17,674 nucleotides of DNA, from the NCBI GenBank assembly GCA_030624355.1, contig JAUXKG010000010.1, positions 1 to 17,674 on the forward strand. Reading direction: 5' to 3'. Positions 8,148 to 14,554 of the stretch are shown one piece after another (the first letter of the stretch is position 1; each line of letters begins with the position of its first letter). A model generated the notes under the pieces. That model saw only the letters and a list, made by a program, of their open reading frames with translations. It ran no database searches and was not told where the DNA came from. The position numbers and the translations under genes are program-made. This DNA comes from Acidobacteriota bacterium (GTDB taxonomy: Bacteria; Acidobacteriota; UBA6911; RPQK01; JADFOI01).

Positions 8148-8804
8148 CTACTCTGTCCTCTTTTCTAACTGACCTTGCCGCATCAGGATGGTGCGTCTGG
8201 CCAGTTGGGCCACCAGATCCCTGGCGTGACTCACAATGAGAGTGGGAATCTGCCACTCTTTGATGACACGTGCAATGTACTCGCTGATTCGATTCTTGAG
8301 AGATTCATCCAGAGCCACCATGGGCTCATCCAAAAGCAGAAAGTCCGGATGAATCAGCATGGCCCTTCCCAGTGCCACTCGCTGCTGTTCGCCACCTGAC
8401 AGGTTTCCTGGATATCGATCCAGCAGGTGAGCCAGATCCAGAACTTCAACCAGACGATTGAAGCTGATTCCGCCCTCCTGATTCCCGTTTCCTCTCTTAC
8501 CAAATCGCAGGTTTCCGAGGACAGTCAAATGGGGAAAAAGACGCCGATCCTGAAAGACGAAACCGATCCTGCGGTGCTCCGCCGGGACTGCAATTCCCTG
8601 CTGGCTGTCCAGCACTGTCTTTCCAGTGACCTCTATCCGTCCGAATTGGGGTTGCTTCAAACCCGCAATCATCTCCAGAACCGTGGTCTTACCACTTCCC
8701 GAAGGTCCACACAGGGCCGTCACCAGCTGGTCGGTCTCAAACGAGAAATCGAGCTGAAAGCCGGCAGAGTATCGGTGGCGAGCCTGGAAGCTAAGATAGT
8801 TCAC
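8148..8804 (-). CDS. modC: Molybdate ABC transporter ATP-binding protein, short form
   Basis: ATPase of the molybdate importer. From the GTG at 8804 it has 218 residues: Walker A GPSGSGKTT (33-41), a Q-loop in IGFVFQDRRLFPHLTV, signature LSGGEQQRVALGRA, Walker B FLLLDEP and H-switch IVSHARD. It ends soon after the ATPase core, so the C-terminal molybdate-binding MOP/TOBE domain of classical ModC (about 350 residues) is absent. GTG 8804 is preferred over the ATG-type start at 8852: it has AGAGAGGA about 7 nt upstream, gives the usual ModC N-terminus and overlaps modB by only 14 nt. The modA-modB-modC order identifies it as ModC rather than a sulfate or other ATPase; tungstate is an alternative substrate. 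Confidence 0.9.
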   Translation of the reverse strand: MNYLSFQARHRYSAGFQLDFSFETDQLVTALCGPSGSGKTTVLEMIAGLKQPQFGRIEVTGKTVLDSQQGIAVPAEHRRIGFVFQDRRLFPHLTVLGNLRFGKRGNGNQEGGISFNRLVEVLDLAHLLDRYPGNLSGGEQQRVALGRAMLIHPDFLLLDEPMVALDESLKNRISEYIARVIKEWQIPTLIVSHARDLVAQLARRTILMRQGQLEKRTE

Positions 8805-9477
8805 GTCGTTCCTCTCTCCGCTCCAGGGCTTCGCTGACCGCCAAAGTTGCACAGGCCAGTAGCAATGACACCACTATCAGACGAGCGCTGCGATTCACAC
8901 CGCCCGGACTCTGGACCAGCGAGAAGATGGCCAAAGGGATGGTTTGAGTCACTCCAGGGATGTTCCCATCTACCATGATGGTGGCACCGAACTCTCCCAG
9001 GTTCCGCGCAAAACCCAGTACCGAACCAGCTATCACTCCCCGAAGCGCCAGCGGGAGACTGACACGCCAGAATGTGGCAAGCGGCCCGCTGCCAAGACTA
9101 CGAGCGGCTTCCTCCAGACGCCGGTCGACTCCCCTAAAAGCCAGGCGAATGGTGCGTACCATGAGAGGAAAACTGACGATGGCTCCGGCCAGGGCCGCGC
9201 CTTGCCAGGTGAAGACCACTCGCCAGCCCAGAGTGTTTTCCAAGAAGTTGCCCAAGGGTCCGTTGCGGCCCAGAAGAAGCAGGAGCAGATACCCGGTGAC
9301 CACCGGCGGCAGCACCAGGGGCAGATTGATCAGAGTCTCAAGAACCCATTTACTGGAAGATCTCCATCGCGCCAGAAAATATCCCAGAGCAATCGCCAAT
9401 GGCAAACTGATGACCACTGCAGCGCCGGCCACTCTCAAGCTCAACAAAACCGCTTCCCATTCCTCGGTTGTCAACAT
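8791..9477 (-). CDS. modB: Molybdate ABC transporter permease
   Basis: A 228-residue inner-membrane permease with the ModB pattern. TM1 runs at about 8-36, LPLVLPPVVTGYLLLLLLG follows at about 52-69, and the coupling-loop motif EEAARSLGSGPLATFWRVSLPLALRG lies at about 122-148. A GEFGATIM segment next to it is highly typical of molybdate/sulfate permeases. It forms the channel that passes molybdate from ModA to the cytoplasm, driven by ModC. It starts 12 nt after modA (GAGAAG lies a few bases before the ATG) and overlaps modC by 14 nt, so the three genes form one tightly coupled unit. Confidence 0.93.
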   Translation of the reverse strand: MLTTEEWEAVLLSLRVAGAAVVISLPLAIALGYFLARWRSSSKWVLETLINLPLVLPPVVTGYLLLLLLGRNGPLGNFLENTLGWRVVFTWQGAALAGAIVSFPLMVRTIRLAFRGVDRRLEEAARSLGSGPLATFWRVSLPLALRGVIAGSVLGFARNLGEFGATIMVDGNIPGVTQTIPLAIFSLVQSPGGVNRSARLIVVSLLLACATLAVSEALERREERRELS

Positions 9478-9489
9478 GGCTTCTCGAAG

Positions 9490-10287
9490 TTACCGACCCT
9501 GACCTGTGCAGGAAATATTATTCTTCTGTACCGAAAAACCGTACCTGCCGAAGGTACGGAGCGAGTCTGGAGAAATCAGGTGTTCAAAAAGGAGCACGGC
9601 TTCCCTGCTGGAAGATTTCATCAGAACCAGCGGGTAGCAGATCGGTTCACTCAGATCCGGCTCCAGTTCCAGGACGGGTCGCACCGCTTCCGAGATGGTC
9701 GCATCGGTCGCGTAAACGATACCGGCTTGGGCGTCCCCCCGCTCTACAAAAAATAGTACCTGGCGAACATCAAATCCCCGCACCACCTTTGGCTCCAGTG
9801 ACTGCCAGAGGCCGAGCCGCACCAGGGCCTGCTTGGCATAGATCCCTGCCGGTACCCCTTCCGGATCAGCAATGCTGATGCGACTGATCTCACTGTCCAG
9901 CAAATTCCGTACTTCTTGAATAGGAGTGCTCTCTCCAGCCGGGACGATGATGACCAACTGGTTCCCCAAGAGATTGCGGCGTTTTTCCACTAGACCCTCC
10001 CGCACCAATGCATCCACCCATCTAGTGTTGGCAGACAGGAAAAGATCAGCTCCAGCACCAGCCAAAATCTGTTGAGCCAAAGCAGATGAAGCAGCCAGGT
10101 TCAAACGGACTGGTATCTGACTTTCGGCTTCAAACCTGTTGGTAATTTCTCGAACCGCATCGGTTGTGCTGGCGGCCGCAAAAAAGAAAGGTGCGGCCGG
10201 AGTCATCTCTCCAGCGGAGCAGGCGACCGAGGTCGTCAGCAGAAAGAGGAGAACAAAAGCTGCAGTTGTTTTCTTAAATAGGACCAT
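9490..10287 (-). CDS. modA: Molybdate-binding periplasmic (lipo)protein
   Basis: A 265-residue solute-binding protein of the ModA family. It has a hydrophobic signal (about 8-22) ending TSVAC with Cys23, so it is probably a lipoprotein, although -3 Ser is not the usual Leu. The first oxyanion-binding loop is FFFAAASTTDAVREI (about 34-48). GADLFLSANTRWVDALV, NQLVIIVPAG and GVPAGIYAKQAL are ModA landmarks, as is QAGIVYATDA near residue 193. It captures molybdate, or possibly tungstate, for ModBC. An AAGGG Shine-Dalgarno lies 8 nt before the ATG. Upstream at 128 bp is the regulator gene on the same strand, with a possible attenuating hairpin between them. Confidence 0.93.
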   Translation of the reverse strand: MVLFKKTTAAFVLLFLLTTSVACSAGEMTPAAPFFFAAASTTDAVREITNRFEAESQIPVRLNLAASSALAQQILAGAGADLFLSANTRWVDALVREGLVEKRRNLLGNQLVIIVPAGESTPIQEVRNLLDSEISRISIADPEGVPAGIYAKQALVRLGLWQSLEPKVVRGFDVRQVLFFVERGDAQAGIVYATDATISEAVRPVLELEPDLSEPICYPLVLMKSSSREAVLLFEHLISPDSLRTFGRYGFSVQKNNISCTGQGR

Positions 10288-10333
10288 CAGTCAGACCCTT
10301 CCAGGTGGTCTCATCGTGTAGAGCAAATAGAAG

Positions 10334-10359
10334 AAAAATCGGTTCCCAACAGGATGGGA
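10334..10359 (-). terminator. Possible weak terminator/attenuator between regulator gene and modA
   Basis: On the minus strand TCCCA and TGGGA (10355-10359 and 10344-10348) can pair around a 6-nt loop, and a run of five T follows at 10338-10334. The stem is only 5 bp, so termination would be partial at best. It could lower modABC expression relative to the regulator. No Moco-riboswitch architecture was recognised in this 128-bp gap. Confidence 0.28.
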
Positions 10360-10415
10360 CGGTTCTCCCTCCACAACTCCCCTGCGGCATCAGGATCCAC
10401 AATCGATCGGCATTG

Positions 10416-11462
10416 CTACTGTAAATCGCCGGTGCTTCCTGTATGGTAACCGGGAAGCTGTTCCAGATCTCTCCGATAGGAGGTGGAGCGAACTGCCCTC
10501 AACAGGGCCTGAATGCGCGGATCCGACTCTTCTGCAGCAGGAAAACAGAGATCGTAGCTCTCCTCCCTTACTTTCAAAAACTGCAAACCCCGTTCCTCAG
10601 CAGACAGCCGCACGCAGACGCCCGCCTGGGCCCAGCCGGTTCGTATGGTTTCCGCCACTCCATGGTGGTCGAGAGCCTGGTATTGATAGCCTTCCGGTCT
10701 TTGACGCCGCTCCAGAATCTGATCCAGGCACTCACGAGCGCCGGAACCCTCTTCCCGGCCAACCCAGCGGAGACCGGAAGCTAGAACGGCCCCAATCGAT
10801 CCCACTCCAAGAGAAGGATCTACCGCCACACCCTCCTCCCATCGGGCCACTCGCAATAAACGGAACCTATCTCCCAGCAAGGTTTGGGCGGCTGTGGCGT
10901 TCTCACCCCGGGAGGACTCGGCAGAGAAATGTAGCCCGGCCGCATGAACCAATCCCTGTCCCAACAATTCCAGGGCTTTGCCACTGGAGCGGGTCAAAGA
11001 CAGCACACGGAAGTCGCTCACTGACTCTATATGGGACGCCAGGAGACCCACAGCCGGATCACATCCTGCAATCACCAGCGTCTGGCGGGGATCACAGGGA
11101 CGGTTCAACCGGACACGATCATTCTGGTAGAAACCGTGGTGGCACAGGGTACTTGCGGGGGTCCACTCTGTTGGACACAGCAGGCTTCTTTCGCCCACTC
11201 TTGCCTGCCAAAACCGGCCGCTGGGCTGGCTTGGGGCCCAGGCCCAGGACGACCCCTCTGGGTCTATGTCCGCCAGGCCAAAAAGTTCCTCCACCGAGCA
11301 GTCGAAGGCTCGAGCCAGAGATAGGGCGGCTGCGGTTGAGGGGATCACGCGGCCAGTCTCAATGGCGCTGATCTCCGCTCTGGACAATCCAGAATGCTCG
11401 GCCAGTTCCCGCTGCGACCAGCCCAGACGGCGCCGATGCTGGGCGAGTGTGTTTACGATCAT
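10416..11462 (-). CDS. XRE-family HTH regulator fused to periplasmic-binding-like domain (probable molybdate-responsive)
   Basis: A 348-residue one-component regulator. The N-terminal XRE helix-turn-helix is LGWSQRELAEHSGLSRAEISAIETGRVIPS (about 13-42). From about residue 105 a periplasmic-binding-protein-like fold follows: TLVIAGCDPAVGLLASHI, then GVAVDPSLGVGSIGAVLASGLRWVGREEGSGARECLD, and near the C-terminus YDLCFPAAEE and LPGYHTGSTGDL. This architecture is common next to molybdate/tungstate transport genes, where the second domain is thought to sense the oxyanion. It sits 128 bp upstream of modABC on the same strand and probably controls the unit. Its start codon is only a few bases from the predicted transcription start, so the message may be nearly leaderless. 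The promoter lies inside a long inverted repeat, suggesting autoregulation. Confidence 0.9.
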   Translation of the reverse strand: MIVNTLAQHRRRLGWSQRELAEHSGLSRAEISAIETGRVIPSTAAALSLARAFDCSVEELFGLADIDPEGSSWAWAPSQPSGRFWQARVGERSLLCPTEWTPASTLCHHGFYQNDRVRLNRPCDPRQTLVIAGCDPAVGLLASHIESVSDFRVLSLTRSSGKALELLGQGLVHAAGLHFSAESSRGENATAAQTLLGDRFRLLRVARWEEGVAVDPSLGVGSIGAVLASGLRWVGREEGSGARECLDQILERRQRPEGYQYQALDHHGVAETIRTGWAQAGVCVRLSAEERGLQFLKVREESYDLCFPAAEESDPRIQALLRAVRSTSYRRDLEQLPGYHTGSTGDLQ

Positions 11463-11464
11463 GC

Positions 11465-11495
11465 CATAATAGTATCTCTATTTGATATTATTATG
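11465..11495. promoter_or_regulatory. Inverted-repeat operator of the mod regulator
   Basis: CATAATAGTATC (11465-11476) and GATATTATTATG (11484-11495) are inverted copies with 11 of 12 positions complementary, separated by 7 bp. The AT-rich repeat spans the -10 box and spacer of the regulator's promoter. A dimeric HTH protein is the natural ligand; autorepression by the adjacent XRE regulator is the simplest reading. No second copy was found by eye in the modA leader. Confidence 0.65.
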
Positions 11496-11499
11496 TCAA
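11471..11499 (-). promoter_or_regulatory. Sigma70-type promoter of the regulator-modABC unit
   Basis: A perfect -35 TTGACA (11494-11499) is 17 bp from -10 GATACT (11471-11476). The expected transcription start falls at about 11462-11465, at the ATG itself, which gives a leader of about 0-3 nt. This is the clearest promoter in the window. Confidence 0.65.
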
Positions 11500-11539
11500 C
11501 CAGCCGTGCAAAGCATTTCGAAAAGGTGCTGGAGACGCC

Positions 11540-12340
11540 TCAGGCAGGACTTTTCCCTCTCAATTTGTCGTAGATCTCAGACACTCTGTGGGCCAGCCGG
11601 TCCAGTCGGTACTTCCGTATGTACTTCCAACTCCTCTTGTCCTTGAAGAACAGGTAGGTCTTGGAGATCTTGGTCAAGAAGATGTTGAAATCGTCATCGT
11701 CCACCTGAATGCGTCCCACTGAATGGTGATCCGGTCTTCTGTTGGTGGGACACTGGGTGAGAAAGGCTCGGTAACCCTCTGACACCAGAAGATCACGTAT
11801 CGAGCGGCTGGGAACACCTTCCTTTACACCAAAATGGCGGATCTCCACTCCTAATTCATCCTCCAACATCTTCTTGTAGGAAATGATGTGGTCACGAACC
11901 GCTTCTTGAGAAATCTTGTTGATGTTCCAGTGATCATCTTCATAGGCACCAATAGTGATATTGTTCTTCGTCATCTCCCTCAGCCTGTTCCAGGAGAGGT
12001 ACTCCACCTTCGTGGTCTCCATCTCTGCACTCTTGCCCACTCGTGAGGGATTGATCAACAGCGTGGCTGGCCACTGGTGCTTTGACAGGATCGGCAGGAT
12101 GTTCTCCTGGAAGTCCTGATAACCATTGTCAAAGGTCAGGGAGATGGGTCGTCCATCGGTTACGGTTTTCTTTCTCTCCATAAAGTCCAGCGCCTCATCG
12201 ATGGACAGAAATTGAAGATTACTTTCCGCAAAGTGCCGGGTCTGTTCCTGAAAAGCACCGACGGAGATCCACAGCTTGTTGAGGTGAGAAGTTGCGCTCA
12301 CGTTCTGATATTGAATGACGGAAAGGTCCCTTAGCTTCAT
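11540..12340 (-). CDS. Polysaccharide-deacetylase-like protein with degenerate metal site
   Basis: A 266-residue protein with the NodB-homology order of motifs. Motif 1, usually TFDDG, reads TFDNGYQD (69-76), so the metal-binding second Asp is Asn72. Motif 2, usually SHTxxH, reads IGAYEDDHWN (130-139), so the first His is Tyr133 while His137 is kept. A later block RHFGVKEG (169-176) replaces the usual YPYG-type loop. ILPILSKHQWPATLLI after motif 1 is typical of the family. Loss of two of the three metal ligands suggests a non-catalytic or altered role, although Glu134, Asp135 and Asp136 might substitute. There is no signal peptide, so it is probably cytoplasmic or membrane-associated. It is divergent from a membrane glycosyltransferase, hinting at a shared role in surface glycan or lipid modification. 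No clear Shine-Dalgarno before the ATG. Confidence 0.75.
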   Translation of the reverse strand: MKLRDLSVIQYQNVSATSHLNKLWISVGAFQEQTRHFAESNLQFLSIDEALDFMERKKTVTDGRPISLTFDNGYQDFQENILPILSKHQWPATLLINPSRVGKSAEMETTKVEYLSWNRLREMTKNNITIGAYEDDHWNINKISQEAVRDHIISYKKMLEDELGVEIRHFGVKEGVPSRSIRDLLVSEGYRAFLTQCPTNRRPDHHSVGRIQVDDDDFNIFLTKISKTYLFFKDKRSWKYIRKYRLDRLAHRVSEIYDKLRGKSPA

Positions 12341-12673
12341 GGCGAGAATCTTGGGGCCATTGAGGTTACTCTGTCCGGTTCGATTGGAAAAAGGAGTTCC
12401 AAATCGGCAATTCTGCTGTCTGCCCGACTTCTCCCGATGTTCGACTCACGGACCTCCCCCCTTACCGACGAGGATACAAGACTCTAGAATTGCTTTCAAT
12501 CGAGTCCCCCCGATGCAAGCAAGCCAGTAGATTGTCTGAAAATGGCCGTATACTGTTGGTTCAGAATGGTCGGAGGCAGGCAGAAGGCCTGTCTCATGGT
12601 TGGACAGAAGAACAGCAAGTTCGAAAATATTCCAAACCTTGAATCACGGGTTCGACCTGAGAGAGTCGTGACA
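12341..12673. other. Divergent intergenic region, deacetylase-like and glycosyltransferase genes
   Basis: This 333-bp gap must hold two promoters, but I find no convincing -35/-10 pair. One inverted repeat, TTGGAA (12384-12389) and TTCCAA (12397-12402) around 7 bp, extends further with one bulge and could be an operator. An open frame from 12542 runs into the glycosyltransferase, but its extra 44 codons look non-coding. Confidence 0.45.
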
Positions 12674-14140
12674 ATGAGTACATCAGCTGAAGGCATCCGT
12701 CACCCGACAAACCACAACACCCACCTGACCACTCACTTTCTCCTGCTGGCCTGCTTTTCCTTTTTGTTTCTGTTTGTGAAGGCTCACCAGGGAGACTTAA
12801 GCGGATATGACGATGCACTGTACGCACATCAAGGTAAGGAGATGGTCCTCACTGGAAACTGGTGGAGTATCCCGTATAACGGCCACTACAGCTTCGAAAC
12901 ACCACCGGTGTTCATCTGGCTGGAGGCCATCTCAATGAAGCTGTTTGGCTTCAATGATTTCGCAGCCAAATTTCCTGTCGCGCTGTTGGGCTTCGGGACC
13001 ATCCTGCTGACTTACTTCATTACCAAGGAATTAGCCGACTCAGTCTGGCTACCCCTTTTCGCCATGGTTGTCCTGATGTCGACCCAGTACTTTATGAAGT
13101 ATGCAGGTCATGCCATGACAGATATTCCTTATGCATTTTTCTTTGCCCTGGCGATGTTCTTTTACGTCAAAGGACTTCGCAACCCCCGTTACCTTGTACT
13201 CTGCGGCTTGCCGGTGGCCCTGGCTGTCCTAACCCGTTCGATTCTGGGAATCCTGCCTGTGGGAATCTGCATCACCCATCTGGTTGTCAGCAAACGATAT
13301 GAATTGATCCGTTCACGCCATTTGCTCACCGGTCTACTGATAGCGTTTTCGCTGCCTCTAGTTTGGTTTGTTTCACAATCTCAGCTACATGGAATCGATT
13401 TTTTTACCTCCCACTTCTCTTTCATCTCCGGCAAGGTCTCTTCGAGCCGCTTCACCGATAGCTGGCAGACCGCTTTCAGCACCCTCAAATATCCCCGCCT
13501 GCTGCTCAAACTCTACTGGCCCTGGCTGCCCTTCATGCTCATCGGACTGGGCATTCAAGTCCGAGCGATGATAATCCGCAGGGACCCACTGGCAGGCCTG
13601 TTGGTCATTTGGGTTGTTGGTATTATTTTGCCGCTCAGTCTGGTCGAATCCAAAGTGTTGCGCTACATCATGCCGGTTTTTCCCGCCTTCGCCATTCTTT
13701 CAGCAATACCTCTGGACCTGTGGATCTCACCGGCCTGGAGAACAACCTGCTTCAAAATACTCTACTCTTTGGGAGGGGTTGTCCTGTTCTACATGATTCT
13801 GTTTCCAATGACCAAGCTGCGCGCCGTCGATATCCGCCAACTGGCGCCAGTCGCCCAGGCTCACACCGATAGGGACCGGCGCATCTTGCTCTATACCTAT
13901 GGGGAGCTTCATTGGAACTATCAAAACCAACTTCTCTGGTACACCAACCGTTACACAGAACTGGTGACGGATTTGGACGAAGTAGTGGAGAAGCTCAAGT
14001 CGGGTCAGAACCGGGCGGTGGTCATGGACAGGGAATCTTTTGACACCTTGGTCGACCAAGCCGGTTCAGACACACCGATCGAAGTCCTTGGCAGGTCCGA
14101 AAGCTTTGTCTGTTTCAAGTCCGGTGTCAGCAAACCGTAA
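12674..14140 (+). CDS. Membrane glycosyltransferase, ArnT/GT-C family
   Basis: A 488-residue multi-pass protein of the lipid-phosphate-sugar-dependent GT-C class (ArnT/dolichyl-phosphate-mannose-transferase-like). TM1 (about 19-36) is followed by the first periplasmic loop DLSGYDDALYAHQGKEMV, with the Asp46-Asp47 pair expected of catalysis in this fold. NGHYSFETPPVFIWL follows, and about ten more hydrophobic helices run to about residue 400, then a soluble C-terminal region (about 410-488). Such enzymes move a sugar from a polyprenyl-phosphate carrier to lipid A, protein or another lipid in the periplasm; the acceptor here is unknown. The ATG at 12674 is chosen because GAGAGAG lies 8 nt upstream and the longer frame from 12542 adds an unlikely N-terminus. 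It ends 26 bp from the convergent selenoprotein-like gene. Confidence 0.88.
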   Translation: MSTSAEGIRHPTNHNTHLTTHFLLLACFSFLFLFVKAHQGDLSGYDDALYAHQGKEMVLTGNWWSIPYNGHYSFETPPVFIWLEAISMKLFGFNDFAAKFPVALLGFGTILLTYFITKELADSVWLPLFAMVVLMSTQYFMKYAGHAMTDIPYAFFFALAMFFYVKGLRNPRYLVLCGLPVALAVLTRSILGILPVGICITHLVVSKRYELIRSRHLLTGLLIAFSLPLVWFVSQSQLHGIDFFTSHFSFISGKVSSSRFTDSWQTAFSTLKYPRLLLKLYWPWLPFMLIGLGIQVRAMIIRRDPLAGLLVIWVVGIILPLSLVESKVLRYIMPVFPAFAILSAIPLDLWISPAWRTTCFKILYSLGGVVLFYMILFPMTKLRAVDIRQLAPVAQAHTDRDRRILLYTYGELHWNYQNQLLWYTNRYTELVTDLDEVVEKLKSGQNRAVVMDRESFDTLVDQAGSDTPIEVLGRSESFVCFKSGVSKP

Positions 14141-14166
14141 GGGGTGGAATCCCTCTCGGTACCCAC

Positions 14167-14466
14167 CTATTCATACTCATCTATATCTTCATCTTCATCT
14201 TCATCTTCATCTTCGAAACCCAGCAATTCCTTCAACTGCTTGATACGGTCGCTCCATTCGCTGTGAAACCCGGCAATCGCCACCCCATCAACCACGGCAG
14301 TGGGCAGCATCTGATAACCCAGAGCCTTGAATTCATCTACTGCCGAGGGCTCCTCATCGACAGTCCGCTCATCAAAAATGATACAGTTTTGTGAAAGCCA
14401 CGCTTTCAACCGACGACACGTCATTCAGGTCGTCGCTGTGAAGATGGTTACCTTCGGCGTCCCCAT
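14167..14466 (-). CDS. Predicted selenocysteine-containing glutaredoxin-like protein (in-frame TGA, UxxC motif)
   Basis: Read through the TGA at 14425-14427, this gene encodes 99 residues with a thioredoxin-fold, glutaredoxin/NrdH-like plan. Strand 1 is KVTIFT (5-10); the redox motif is U14-M-T-C17, followed by RRLKAWLSQ; the cis-proline block is MLPTAVVDGVAIAGF (53-67). A strongly acidic tail, GFEDEDEDEDEDIDEYE, ends the protein. Without TGA readthrough, translation from ATG 14424 would lose beta-strand 1 and the first redox residue. ATG 14466 has a strong purine-rich Shine-Dalgarno (GGGGAAGG, 14469-14478), while ATG 14424 has none. A SECIS-like hairpin follows the TGA at the right distance. 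Sec in place of the nucleophilic Cys would raise reactivity. The alternative is a single sequencing or true mutation of TGC/TGT to TGA. It is last in a minus-strand group behind two uncharacterised ORFs. Confidence 0.82.
14185..14214. repeat. Hexanucleotide repeat (ATCTTC)x5 coding the acidic tail
   Basis: Five perfect copies of ATCTTC on the plus strand encode alternating Glu-Asp in the tail of the selenoprotein-like gene. The unit is a multiple of three, so slippage would change tail length without breaking the frame. Confidence 0.85.
14392..14408 (-). promoter_or_regulatory. Predicted bacterial SECIS hairpin of the glutaredoxin-like gene
   Basis: In the mRNA, TGAAAGC-GTG-GCTTTCA forms a perfect 7-bp stem with a GUG loop. 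It begins 16 nt after the UGA, placing the apical loop 23 nt downstream. Published bacterial SECIS models ask for a small apical loop about 16-37 nt from the UGA with a G in its first two positions; this hairpin fits. It lies in coding sequence and would bind SelB. Confidence 0.7.
14411..14435 (-). repeat. Second inverted repeat enclosing the TGA codon
   Basis: CGACGAC and GTCGTCG (14411-14417 and 14429-14435) are perfect 7-bp inverted arms around an 11-nt loop that contains the TGA. In the mRNA the UGA would sit in a hairpin loop just 5' of the SECIS-like stem. The two stems do not overlap (2 nt apart) and can stack. Confidence 0.6.
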
Positions 14467-14554
14467 GTCCTTCCCCTTTCTAGCAATCTTGTTATTGCAA
14501 AGCCACAACCGGCTCGCGATGAACCCTCCCCACCTGAATGCCTGTTTCCCGTCG

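Noticed and set aside
8805..8852. Longer modC start
   Set aside because: It would overlap modB more deeply and adds 16 atypical residues; GTG 8804 has a better Shine-Dalgarno.
10288..10415. Molybdenum-cofactor riboswitch in the modA leader
   Set aside because: The gap is short and I cannot recognise the required helices; only a weak 5-bp hairpin with a T-run is visible.
12542..12673. Glycosyltransferase start at 12542
   Set aside because: The added residues are not TM- or signal-like and no Shine-Dalgarno precedes them, whereas ATG 12674 has one.
14167..14424. Short 85-residue version of the glutaredoxin-like gene starting right after TGA
   Set aside because: It lacks beta-strand 1 and the first redox residue and has no Shine-Dalgarno; the 99-residue readthrough form explains strand, motif, start and hairpin together.
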